Assembly: GCA_020444545.1 (NCBI GenBank) | Contig: JAHLKT010000003.1 | Location: 659,170 to 723,169, forward strand | DNA: 64,000 bases | Origin: Desulfarculaceae bacterium | GTDB lineage: Bacteria; Desulfobacterota; Desulfarculia; Desulfarculales; Desulfarculaceae | Reading direction: 5' to 3' | Part shown: piece by piece, positions 36,955 through 45,420 of the stretch | Numbering within the stretch: the first letter of the stretch is position 1 | How the letters are laid out: each line of letters starts with the position of its first letter | Program-made: the position numbers and the translations under genes | The notes under the pieces: generated by a model | The model's database searches: none | The model's input: only the letters and a program-made list of their open reading frames with translations | Told to the model about the DNA's origin: nothing

Positions 36955-38481
36955 ATGTCTAGAAAAAAAACCGCTCTTATCAGCATTTTTTCTAATTATG
37001 TATTAATAATTATAAACATACTAAGCGCTTTTATTTTGGTGCCATATTATCTTGATTATATATCAGTAAATTTATATGGAGCCTGGCTATCATCGGGAAG
37101 CCTTGCGGTCCTAATAATGATTATTGATCCGGGCCTATCAATAGTTGTGCTACAAAAAATAGCCTTTCATTACGGCAAAAATGACTTGGTTGAAGTAGGC
37201 CGCCTAATTAAAAACGGAATAGTTATTGCGTTTTTATTCGGGGCCGCCGCACTTTGTGCCGGCATAATCACCTCGTTTTTTTTATTTGACATTGTGGGGA
37301 TAGTAGACGCTGCAAACCAACCCATATTAAAGCAAGGCTTTATTGTTGCGATCATCGCGGCCAGTATCATGGTCGTAGCATATGGCGTGGGCGGGATAAC
37401 CTTGGGTTTACAAGCCAGCATCTGCCCTTTCAGCATTCATATTTTAACAACTATTTTCTGTATTTTCTTACAAATTAAGCTGCTTATGTGTGGTTATAAA
37501 ATACTGGCGATTGCTTATGCTTCCTTGGTGATGTCATTGTGTCTATGCGTGGGGAATAGCCTATACATGCTTTGGCGGATTAAAAAGGAAGCCATTCCTT
37601 TTGAAAAGGGATTTAGCGGTATTATAGAATTAATTAAATTTGGGGGCTTCACTTTTTGGTCTAAAATTGCAACTGAAATAGCCATGAATACCGACCTAAT
37701 TTTACTCAACAATTTTGTTGGGCCAAAATCAAGCGTGGCATTAAGCACGAACAGAAAGGCACTGCAAGGCACCCAAAAATTTGTAACGATGATCTCCGCA
37801 AGCATGTTAGCCAGTCTGAGCAACTTATATGGTACCGGCAAAATAGATCGTTCAAAGGAAATTGTTCTACGACTAATCAATATAAAGATTTGGCTAATTG
37901 GGCTGTTCATTATTGAGTTTTTGTTGCTGAATGAAACTTTCATTAACCTTTGGATAGGAAACCAATACTTTGTTGGGCAATTTAACAATTTATTAATAGT
38001 ACTTTCTACCGCGCTTTTAATGCTGAACGTATCAATGAGCAACATTTGCTTCGCTCTTGGCAATATTAAGGGAAATAGCTTGGCCATGATGGCCAGAACC
38101 ATCATTTATTTGTCAACTGCCGTGCCAGCCACTTATTTCTTCGGATTACCAGGCTTACTTATTTCATTCATATTTGCCGGGACTATCGCCAATCTGTGGT
38201 ATTTCCCAAAGGTAATAATAGAGCGCCTGAGCCTTTCGAGAACAACCATAATAATTACCCTAATTGAGGCCTCAAAAGTATTAGCTAGTGTTGTCATGAT
38301 ATACTTAATTTTTTACTCAGTTACCGTAGTTTCTATTTTAGGCTTCGCATTATGCGCCCTTGCAATAGCCACACTATACTTTTTGTTTGCTATGGTTGCT
38401 TCGGCTAATTTGAGGCAAGAATTGGTGGTGCTATATGGCAGCGCTCAAAAAGCATTGAGGAAGATAAAATCCATAGATTAA
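36955..38481 (+). CDS. Polysaccharide flippase (Wzx-like, MOP superfamily)
   Basis: 508 residues with about 12-14 hydrophobic helices and little else, starting SRKKTALISIFSNYVLIIINILSAFILVPYYL, a typical Wzx/MATE-like N-terminus (split here between helix 1 and the PYY motif). The conserved mid-protein region FGGFTFWSKIATEIAMNTDLILLNNF matches the second bundle of polysaccharide biosynthesis proteins. It would flip the undecaprenyl-linked repeat unit to the periplasm for the Wzy-like protein (26819-28168). It is the only flippase in the window. AT-rich. No good ribosome-binding site is visible before ATG 36955. Confidence 0.87.
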   Translation: MSRKKTALISIFSNYVLIIINILSAFILVPYYLDYISVNLYGAWLSSGSLAVLIMIIDPGLSIVVLQKIAFHYGKNDLVEVGRLIKNGIVIAFLFGAAALCAGIITSFFLFDIVGIVDAANQPILKQGFIVAIIAASIMVVAYGVGGITLGLQASICPFSIHILTTIFCIFLQIKLLMCGYKILAIAYASLVMSLCLCVGNSLYMLWRIKKEAIPFEKGFSGIIELIKFGGFTFWSKIATEIAMNTDLILLNNFVGPKSSVALSTNRKALQGTQKFVTMISASMLASLSNLYGTGKIDRSKEIVLRLINIKIWLIGLFIIEFLLLNETFINLWIGNQYFVGQFNNLLIVLSTALLMLNVSMSNICFALGNIKGNSLAMMARTIIYLSTAVPATYFFGLPGLLISFIFAGTIANLWYFPKVIIERLSLSRTTIIITLIEASKVLASVVMIYLIFYSVTVVSILGFALCALAIATLYFLFAMVASANLRQELVVLYGSAQKALRKIKSID

Positions 38482-38554
38482 AACAAACATTATGTTTTAT
38501 GGCGCCGAAAATTGGAAGAGAAATGGTTTTTCTTAAAGCTTCCGGAGCGCCCGC

Positions 38555-39567
38555 CTAGTTTCTTTTTAAAAAACGTCGCGAGTATCGCTTCAAGGTATTG
38601 GCAAGAAGCGCCCTGGATGTAATTGCTGCATACTTAAACAGAGCCCTTGAATCTTCTTTAGCAATTATATTTTTCATGGTTGAGTACTCATTTTCCAGAG
38701 CACCTACATTTCCCGAAATGTTCATGTCTTTCCTAAATAAAACACCAAAGTTAGCCCCCATTATACCACTCCCGACCATATCTTCAGTTTCTTGCAGCGG
38801 AGAAAGCTTGCACTTTGCCATATAGTGCTTTAGCGTCCTTCTATTAAAATAATATACATGGGCATTTTCTAGCATCTTCATAGAAAAATAATCGATATTT
38901 GGAACTTCGATGTATATCGAGCCATTATCATTCAATTTCTCTACAAGCCTGCCTATCTCTAATATAGGATCTAAAAAATGTTCTAACACGTGACTCAATA
39001 CTATGAGGTCAAATTTACCTTCAACATCTAAAACGCCCCTACTCGCAGATCCAATCCAACCTTTTTACCTATTTCGACGCAGTTTTTAGATAAATCATAA
39101 CCGACAACCTTTTTGCCCGCTTTACTGTAAGGGCATAGCAAATACCCGCGATTGCAGCCCACCTCCAAGACCGATTCAATCTTGTCTAAATAAGGAACTA
39201 TAATAGGGTTAATTTTGTGATGAAAAGGATATTCATCGTCCTCTGCTTGGAGTGCATACACATCCATATAAAAGCTGGCGCTATAAAATTTGACATATTC
39301 TTCATCGGTCATTCTCGGTGATAGGTATATAAGCCCACAATCTTTACAGATAACGGTTCTTTGATGAAAACCAAACCTATCAATCGAGGCTAATACCTCT
39401 TTTTCTTCACTGCCACACAGACAGCTCGCGGGAATAAAATCAATTTTGTTTTGTTTAACTTGCTCATTAAACCACCTAATTGATCTTTTAGATTTCCCTT
39501 CTCTGTAGGTCAGAGACGGCAACACATTACTATAAAACCACATGCTTTTAGTTAGCTTAACGGCCAT
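38555..39567 (-). pseudogene. Zinc-ribbon class I methyltransferase disrupted by a frameshift
   Basis: Two minus-strand frames form one protein. The first (from ATG 39567, 179 residues) has CLCGS and CKDCGLIYLSPRM (zinc ribbon) and motif I VLEVGCNRGYLLC, then ends in a stop at 39028. The second frame continues without a gap as GVLDVEGKFDLIVLSHVLEHFLDP and runs to 38555. The frames meet at a run of four C on the plus strand (39036-39039); adding one base would give an uninterrupted protein of about 337 residues of the C-methyltransferase/Methyltransf_23 type common in O-antigen loci. Either a true inactivating mutation, phase variation in a very short G tract, or a sequencing error. Confidence 0.85.
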
Positions 39568-39881
39568 GACATACCCTCATCAACAGTCAGATAATTGGTT
39601 CAAATTATGGAGATGCGGTGACAAGTAACTTCCCTTTGAGCCCTCTAGCTGCTGAGATTCGCCTTATCGTACAGTTTGGATGCGCCCACATTCTTTGTTT
39701 TTTATAAAACGAAGCGCTTTGTCATGGTAACCTCAGGCTCTTTTACGGTCAATCGCTTACCCTGGTGCCACTTTGCTCGCTTCATGGTTTGAGTGCGCAA
39801 TATCGCCCTTGCCAGCTATTTCTGCCATGCAATTTTTTCGCTTAACAGAGTGCTTGGTTACAACCGGAGCATAAACGCTCC
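39568..39881. other. Intergenic region, 314 bp
   Basis: No gene, repeat or convincing terminator seen. The sequence returns from AT-rich to GC-rich composition across this stretch. Confidence 0.35.
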
Positions 39882-40421
39882 TTACTGCTGGCGCAGGCTC
39901 TCCAGCAGCGCGGCGCGGCACTGTAGGCACCACAAGCGCTCAAAAAGCTGTGCGCAACCCGCCTGATCGTGGGCGTAATCGGTTGCCTGGGCTAAAGGAG
40001 GCCGGTTAGCATCAGAGTCCAGGATAGCCCTGTAAACATGCAACCGCTGATCGGAAAACGAGCTATTCACTGCCCAGCCATCGCTACTGAGGCATTCCAG
40101 CTTTACTACATCATCGCGGGGGCAACCCAATTCCCTCTCCAGGATATTGAAAGCGCCGTCATGAAGGGAGGTGCCCGCTTCCACCCTTCCACCAGGCAAA
40201 TCTTCGGTTAATTCGTGTAGGCCGTGCCGGTATTGAGGCGCAGGTAAGATTACGCGGTCTTTATATAGCGGCACCACTATCAGCGAATCGGCTTTTTCTA
40301 CCCGCCAATATTCCAAAAGATTCTTTTTATCGTCCAAAACCCGCTCGACCACTAAAGTGAGCCAGCGGCTTTCCAATCTGAAGATGGTGCCCTCAACAGA
40401 CCACATTTCATTCTGGCCCAC
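39882..40421 (-). CDS. Nudix hydrolase-like protein with degenerate Nudix box
   Basis: 179 residues from GTG 40421, chosen because AGGAGG stands eight bases before it; a GTG at 40430 is in frame. The N-terminal beta region and the order of elements follow ADP-ribose pyrophosphatase-like proteins (DSLIVVPLYKDRVILPAPQYRHG, then ELTEDLPGGRVEAG). In the Nudix helix, where REU-x-EE-x-G is expected, the sequence reads NILERELG. The Arg-Glu pair is lost (N, I) and one of the two metal-binding glutamates is Arg, so classical pyrophosphohydrolase activity is doubtful. It lies at the downstream end of a minus-strand group with WavE and a CgeB-like transferase. Role unknown. Confidence 0.75.
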   Translation of the reverse strand: MGQNEMWSVEGTIFRLESRWLTLVVERVLDDKKNLLEYWRVEKADSLIVVPLYKDRVILPAPQYRHGLHELTEDLPGGRVEAGTSLHDGAFNILERELGCPRDDVVKLECLSSDGWAVNSSFSDQRLHVYRAILDSDANRPPLAQATDYAHDQAGCAQLFERLWCLQCRAALLESLRQQ

Positions 40422-40554
40422 AGTTTCCACCTCCTGGCAGGGATTCCCAGCCCCTACGAGCCTGCCCCATATCCGCTATGCAAACAAGGATATCCTTGCC
40501 CGTATCAGTTGGGTTACCAATCCCCTCTGGCTTGCGCCAAATAAATCGGTTCGC

Positions 40555-41613
40555 TTAGCCTTGGTCCAGGAAAACCTCTTCTTCCGGTGTCACCACCAGG
40601 GTCTGTTGCAGGTTCAGCCAGTCGGTGAAGCCGAGCTCCTGCATCCGGGACCTCTCGCCATAGGAGGTCCAGCGGTTCTCGCGGCGGGTGTACTTGGGCC
40701 AAAAAAGGTCGATCTGGGCCTTGTCTATTATCAAAAACAGATCCCGGTAGACCGACAGGCTGTCCGCCAAGGTCCATTGTAAAGGTCGGCCTATTTGGGC
40801 CAGGTACTGGGTGAGCAGGTACACCTCGCATACCCGGCACTGCGCGAACTGGCGCAGAGAAAAGGTCGCCTCTCCGGCCAGGACCTCTTCCTTTCGCCTC
40901 TGGTCATAGGCGGGGCTCCAATAGCGGTGCATATCCTCCGCGTCCCCGAACAGGAACATGTCCGACAGGCCGTAGAGACGGTAGCGGAAAGTGTTCAGGT
41001 CCATGCCGATCATTCGTTGCTTCTGGCCCCAGGAGGGCTCGCCCAAGGGAAATTGTTTCAAGAGGTTGTGCAAAAAGGCCAAGGTGGTCGGGTTGTAGAA
41101 CCTCTGATCCGTGCGCGTCTTGAGGGTGTAGGCGCAACCCAATTCCCGGGCGCGGTCCAGGCCCGCCATGGCGCTCTTGATCTGGCGGTTGATGTTGGAG
41201 ATGCCGGGATACTCCGCGTCGGGGCTCAGCACCACCTCCACCCCCAGCTCCTGGATCCTGGCCAGAGTGGCCGGGTCCTCAGTATCCCAGGTGGAAAGGA
41301 TCAGATGGGCCTGGGGGTAAAAGGCGCGGTACAGGCGCAGGGTCTCATAGGTGAAGTCAGCCTCACGCAGCAGGGGGCCTTGCAGCACCAGGGCGGTTTC
41401 CTGCTCCCTGGCGCCCGGTACGGAGGTGGGAACCGGCAGGGAAGCCAGCTTGATGGGACGGGCCATGTAGCTGACATAGAGGCCTAGGCGCTCCTCCAGG
41501 CTGCGGAAGGCCTCGAATATTGCTTGCAGAAAACGTTGGCGTCCGATCAGGCGGTAAAAAAGGCCCAAAACCAGGGCCACCACCCACCGGGCTATTTTAG
41601 CGCGCAGACTCAT
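40555..41613 (-). CDS. WavE-like lipopolysaccharide biosynthesis protein
   Basis: 352 residues. A hydrophobic N-terminal helix (VVALVLGLFYRLIG) precedes a glycosyltransferase-like domain with ALVLQGPLLREADFTYETLRLYRAFYPQ, HLILSTWDTED, EVVLSPD and NINRQIKSAMAGL, then CAYTLKTRTDQRFYNP. These are the signature blocks of the WavE family, first seen in Vibrio cholerae LPS core synthesis. The DxD-like TRTDQR would bind the nucleotide-sugar metal. It is 50 bp downstream of the CgeB-like transferase and probably co-transcribed with it. The donor sugar is not known. Confidence 0.85.
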   Translation of the reverse strand: MSLRAKIARWVVALVLGLFYRLIGRQRFLQAIFEAFRSLEERLGLYVSYMARPIKLASLPVPTSVPGAREQETALVLQGPLLREADFTYETLRLYRAFYPQAHLILSTWDTEDPATLARIQELGVEVVLSPDAEYPGISNINRQIKSAMAGLDRARELGCAYTLKTRTDQRFYNPTTLAFLHNLLKQFPLGEPSWGQKQRMIGMDLNTFRYRLYGLSDMFLFGDAEDMHRYWSPAYDQRRKEEVLAGEATFSLRQFAQCRVCEVYLLTQYLAQIGRPLQWTLADSLSVYRDLFLIIDKAQIDLFWPKYTRRENRWTSYGERSRMQELGFTDWLNLQQTLVVTPEEEVFLDQG

Positions 41614-41663
41614 GCTCGTATGTTCATCCCGCTATGCCTTGACTCATTCAAACCTTGTCCGGC

Positions 41664-42896
41664 TCAGAACCAGGAGGCCTGCTCCGGCTCCCCAGGGGGC
41701 ATTATACCCATCACGCCAAAGGCGTGGGCAAAGCGCTGGGCCCAGGTGTGCTGGGCCAGGCAGCGTTGCCGCGCCGCCAGGCCCATCCGCTCCAAATGCC
41801 CGGGGTCGGCCAGCAGGCGCTTGATCACGGCCAGGCAATCCTGCTTGTCCTTGTAAGAGGCCACCTCCCGACCCACCTCATAGACCCGGTGCAGGTCTTC
41901 CTGCTCGCTGGTCAGATAGGCGGCCCCGCACATGGGAACCTCGAAGTCGCGCCCTTTTAGGCAGGTCTCCCGCATGGAGTAGCCGATGCCGCTGAATCCC
42001 AGATTGATGCGCGACTGGGAGTATATCTCGGGCATCTGCCCCGAGGGCACCGGGCCATGCTCCCAGCCGGGGCCAAAGGCGGCCACCCGCACCCCATGGC
42101 GGCGCAAATACCTGATCCACTCCGGCCGCTGGCCATAGTTGGCCCCGATAAAGGACACATCAAACTCCAGGGATACTTTGCGGGGCGCAAAATGATCCGG
42201 GTCGGCCCCCTCGGGCCAGAAAATTGCCAGCCCGCCTTCCACGAAATACTTGATCAGCGAGCGACTGGCGTTGGTCAGGTTCAGGTCATAGGCCCGGGCC
42301 AGGGCCGAGGGGCCGGTGTAGCGCCCGCCGCCGAGCCGGCCGCGAAAATAAAGGCGGTCGTCCCAATGAAAGGCGCAGGTGGCTATGCCCATGCCTTTAA
42401 TGCGCTCGACGGTCTCGGGCGACACGTGGTATCCGCTGAGGTAGGAGACCAGCACGTCAACCGGTTTGCGGGCGTGGGTCTCGGCCACAAAGGCCAACAG
42501 CTTGGCCTCCATCTCTTGCCGGCGCTGGAGCCAGTCCTCGGCCTTGGGGTCGAAACCGTGCTCGGGCAGGGCGAAAACCTCCACCTCGCCCAGGCCGGCC
42601 AGGGCGGCGGGTATCTGGTGCTTTTCCCACTCGCCCAGCTCGGAGGCATAGATGGAGCGGACGTGCCCGGACGGATGCAAGGCCGCGCCCACCCCACGCC
42701 GCCGCAGATTCCGGGCCACCCGGCGGCCCACCTCCGCCTCGCTCAAGACCTGGAGTCCCTTTTGCCTGGCCTGGCTTTCGTACTCACGCTGCTCGTCCCG
42801 GATTCTCCGCTCTTGCTTGTTGGCCTTGAAACGGGCCCAGGCCGACCTCAGGCCAGGGGCTTGCTTTACCCGTGTTTTGAGGGGGGATAAGTTCAT
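41664..42896 (-). CDS. CgeB-like glycosyltransferase
   Basis: 410 residues. A basic helical N-terminus (about 1-60) precedes a GT-B fold: VDVLVSYLSGYHVSPETVERIKG, TCAFHWDDRLYFRGR, LNLTNASRSLIKYFVEGG, then LEFDVSFIGANYGQRPEWIRYLRRHG and the donor block INLGFSGIGYSMRETCLKGRDFEVPMCGAAYLT (split: RDFEVPMCG is the conserved P-x-CG region of the CgeB group). E and D residues after it (SEQEDLHRVYE) complete the family pattern. It probably adds a sugar in the cytoplasm. It lies between the cupin gene and WavE in a minus-strand run. GC-rich, unlike the other CgeB-like gene at 14314. Confidence 0.83.
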   Translation of the reverse strand: MNLSPLKTRVKQAPGLRSAWARFKANKQERRIRDEQREYESQARQKGLQVLSEAEVGRRVARNLRRRGVGAALHPSGHVRSIYASELGEWEKHQIPAALAGLGEVEVFALPEHGFDPKAEDWLQRRQEMEAKLLAFVAETHARKPVDVLVSYLSGYHVSPETVERIKGMGIATCAFHWDDRLYFRGRLGGGRYTGPSALARAYDLNLTNASRSLIKYFVEGGLAIFWPEGADPDHFAPRKVSLEFDVSFIGANYGQRPEWIRYLRRHGVRVAAFGPGWEHGPVPSGQMPEIYSQSRINLGFSGIGYSMRETCLKGRDFEVPMCGAAYLTSEQEDLHRVYEVGREVASYKDKQDCLAVIKRLLADPGHLERMGLAARQRCLAQHTWAQRFAHAFGVMGIMPPGEPEQASWF

Positions 42897-42944
42897 AACT
42901 GCCGGGCGGAGGGGTTGAGGGGTGGACTTAAGCGAAGCCGGGGC

Positions 42945-43268
42945 TCAGTCGACCAGGTATTTGTCGCCCATGACCGATGGCATCTTGACCACCACGGTCA
43001 GGGTGTCTTCCACGGCCTGGAAGTCGGTGCTCTCGCCTGGGTGGATCAACACGATGTCGCCGGTTTTGTAATCCGTGCCGTTCATGCGCACATGCCCTTG
43101 CGCGATCACGGTTATCTCGGCGGCCACCTTGTGCATGTGGCGCTGCTCGCTGTCACCTCGCGTGTACTGCTTTACCGCCACCTCCACATCCTTGCTGCGC
43201 ACCACCGTGGGGTCGAAATCCCCCACGAACCAACCACCGATCATTTCCGAAAGCTGGTGCTTGTCCAT
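42945..43268 (-). CDS. Small cupin-domain protein
   Basis: 107 residues forming a single cupin barrel: EQRHMHKVAAEITVIAQGHVRMNG holds the first cupin motif (H-x-H then E) and IVLIHPGESTDF the second, although its usual late His is not obvious. Such small cupins act as sugar isomerases/epimerases, phosphomannose-isomerase-like domains or sensors. It starts one base after the stop of the nucleotidyltransferase gene upstream, so co-translation is likely and a role in making the same activated sugar is reasonable. The precise chemistry is unknown. Confidence 0.8.
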   Translation of the reverse strand: MDKHQLSEMIGGWFVGDFDPTVVRSKDVEVAVKQYTRGDSEQRHMHKVAAEITVIAQGHVRMNGTDYKTGDIVLIHPGESTDFQAVEDTLTVVVKMPSVMGDKYLVD

Positions 43269-43269
43269 C

Positions 43270-44001
43270 TCAGGCGCCTTGGGGCTGGATGTGGCGCAGG
43301 TAAATCTCCAGGTCCTCCGGAGTGCCGGTGCCGAACATCTGCTTTTCCTCGATGCGGTACACTCCGATCTTCAGACCGTGGGCCACGCAGTAGTTATAGG
43401 CCGGCGCGGTGTAGAACTCGTTGTTCACCCGATCGTTCATGGCAATCATCTGAGCCGCCGCGTTGACGAAGTGGGAACCCTTGGAGAAGTAGTAAAGCCC
43501 CACGGTGGCGTCCTGGCTGATCACAACCTTTTCAGCCACCCGGGTCACCAGGCCCTGCTCGTTGGTCTTGGCGTAGCTCCATTTGGTGTGGTCGGAATAA
43601 AAGGTGAGGATGGAGCCGTCCAGGTCCCGCGCCTTGGCGTCGGCGATGTAATCATTCAGCGGGGCCTCCACGATCTGGTCGCTGTTGGCCAGCAGGAGAG
43701 GCTCGTCGTTGTTGATCAGCCAAGAGGCCAACAGGATGGTGCAGGCCGCGCCCATTGTCAGGTGATCCACGGTGAGGAAGGTGCAATCGTAGCGGTCCGA
43801 CAGATCCGCCACCTGCTCCTTTTGCGCCTCCAAGTGGCTGCTGCGGGCGATGAGGATGAAGCGGCCGCCCTCCAGTTCCAGGTTCTGCAACACCCGCTCG
43901 ATCATGGTTTTGCCGGCCACGTCGATGAAAGGCTTGGGGGTGTCGTAACCCGCCTCCTTGAAACGGCTGCCTTCGCCGGCCATGGGTATGACGATGTTCA
44001 T
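43270..44001 (-). CDS. Sugar-phosphate nucleotidyltransferase
   Basis: 243 residues from ATG 44001, preceded by GAGAGG; a TTG at 44010 is possible. IVIPMAGEGSRFKEAG followed by PKPFIDVAGKTMIERVL is the complete pyrophosphorylase signature (G-x-G-x-R...PK), and LLLANSDQIVE holds the metal-binding Asp. It makes an NDP-sugar, or an NDP-polyol, from a phosphate and NTP. It is paralogous to the C-terminal half of the next upstream protein (44047-45420): both share NSDQ, a W-S-[YF]-x-K block and VAEK followed by I-S and a G-[LV]-YYF block. The pair with cupin, HAD and GDPD-like genes suggests one dedicated pathway. Confidence 0.85.
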   Translation of the reverse strand: MNIVIPMAGEGSRFKEAGYDTPKPFIDVAGKTMIERVLQNLELEGGRFILIARSSHLEAQKEQVADLSDRYDCTFLTVDHLTMGAACTILLASWLINNDEPLLLANSDQIVEAPLNDYIADAKARDLDGSILTFYSDHTKWSYAKTNEQGLVTRVAEKVVISQDATVGLYYFSKGSHFVNAAAQMIAMNDRVNNEFYTAPAYNYCVAHGLKIGVYRIEEKQMFGTGTPEDLEIYLRHIQPQGA

Positions 44002-44046
44002 GCCTGCCAACCTCTCCTGGGATTTCCCAGTCGCGCCGCGTATCCC

Positions 44047-45420
44047 CTAGAAGAACTTCTGAATGAAATGCTCCACGTCCCGGGGGGTGGAAAAGCTCCA
44101 AATCTTATCAATGGGGAAGGCGCGTATCTTGGCGTTTTTCTGAATCAGCTCGTTGTACACCGGGCAGATGAAAAACTGGCCCAGCACGCGTCGGTCGCGG
44201 GCGATCATCTCCTCGGCGCATTCCACGAAGCTGTGGCCCGTGCGGAAGTAATAGACCCCCGCAGTGGCGACGTCGCTGATGGGCTTTTTCTCGGCCACCT
44301 CTTGGACAAAGCCGTCCTCGTTCAGCTTAACGAAGCTCCATTGGGGGTGGGTTGAGTTGAAGGTGACAATGCCGCCGTCGCACTCGTCGGCGGCCATGGC
44401 GTAGAAGAACTCGTTGCTGTTCCAGACCATGTATTGATCCGAATTGACAATGACGATGGGATCGTCGTCGTCGAACAGGTGCTTGGCCTGCAGCACCGAT
44501 GTCGCCGCCCCCTCGCCGGGACCATCCACGGCCACTATATCACAACCCGGCGAAATCAAATTCAGCAGGTAATGCAGGGAGTACTTTTCCATGTGCTCGC
44601 GCTGCATTATATAGATGAATTTGGCTTCCACGTTGATGTTTTCCACCACCCACTGAATCATGGGCTTGCCGTTGATATCAATCAACGGCTTGGGGAAGAC
44701 ATAGCCCATTTTCTTGAAGACCTCGCCAGCCCCGGCGGCTGGGATGATCACCCGCAGCTTGCCGCCCTGCCACTTGGGCACGTAATGGTTTACCTGATCG
44801 CTCTCCTGGAGCTTGCTCAGATAGCTGCTCACCTTTTCATAAGTCAGATCGTCGGGGTTCTCCACGGCCAAGAGGTGGCCGCCGGAGTCAAAGGCGGCCT
44901 GGCGCCCGTGGTGAGAGTCCTCCACGATCACGCAGGAGGCGGGCCCCAGCCCCAGCCGGATCATGGCCTCCAGATACATCTCCGGGTTGGGTTTGGGCAA
45001 GCGCACGTCCTCATTGGAGAGATAGAACTCCACGTACTCCAGCAGCCCCTTGCGCAGCAGCATCATCTTGGTGCTTTCCCGGATGGAGTTGGAGCACACG
45101 GCGATGCGGTAGCCGTCGTTCCTCAGGCGGGCCAGGATGGAGCGCATGCGCTCGTCGTAGGTGAATTCATTGCTGATGATGTCGATAGTCTGGGCCTGCT
45201 TGCCCTTCCAGATGTCGTCGTACACCTCCGGGGGCAGACCCTTGTTCTCGGTGAGCAGGCGCAGCTTGGTGCGGGTGGGCAGGCCATCATAGGTGGACAA
45301 GTGCTCATCCCGGGTGATGGTGTACCCAAAGGCGGCCAGAGAACGGTTGAGGGCCTCGTAGTGCAGCTCCCGCGCGTCGACCAGGACCCCGTCCAGATCA
45401 AATATGATCGCTTTAATCAT
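44047..45420 (-). CDS. Fusion: HAD phosphatase/phosphomutase plus nucleotidyltransferase-like domain
   Basis: 457 residues in one frame. Residues about 1-210 are a beta-phosphoglucomutase-type HAD domain: FDLDGVLVDARELHYEAL (nucleophile and acid Asp), VCSNSIRES (motif II), KPNPEMYLEA with K, and VIVEDSHHGRQAA (motif IV). Residues about 222-457 form a nucleotidyltransferase fold similar to the neighbouring protein: VIIPAAGAGEVFKKMG...PKPLIDINGKPM and VNSDQYMVW. The signature Arg of G-x-G-x-R is Val here, so nucleotide transfer may be lost or changed while sugar binding persists. Its start overlaps the end of the GDPD-like gene by 8 bp. A two-step enzyme for a phosphorylated sugar or polyol is a fair guess. 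Confidence 0.85.
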   Translation of the reverse strand: MIKAIIFDLDGVLVDARELHYEALNRSLAAFGYTITRDEHLSTYDGLPTRTKLRLLTENKGLPPEVYDDIWKGKQAQTIDIISNEFTYDERMRSILARLRNDGYRIAVCSNSIRESTKMMLLRKGLLEYVEFYLSNEDVRLPKPNPEMYLEAMIRLGLGPASCVIVEDSHHGRQAAFDSGGHLLAVENPDDLTYEKVSSYLSKLQESDQVNHYVPKWQGGKLRVIIPAAGAGEVFKKMGYVFPKPLIDINGKPMIQWVVENINVEAKFIYIMQREHMEKYSLHYLLNLISPGCDIVAVDGPGEGAATSVLQAKHLFDDDDPIVIVNSDQYMVWNSNEFFYAMAADECDGGIVTFNSTHPQWSFVKLNEDGFVQEVAEKKPISDVATAGVYYFRTGHSFVECAEEMIARDRRVLGQFFICPVYNELIQKNAKIRAFPIDKIWSFSTPRDVEHFIQKFF

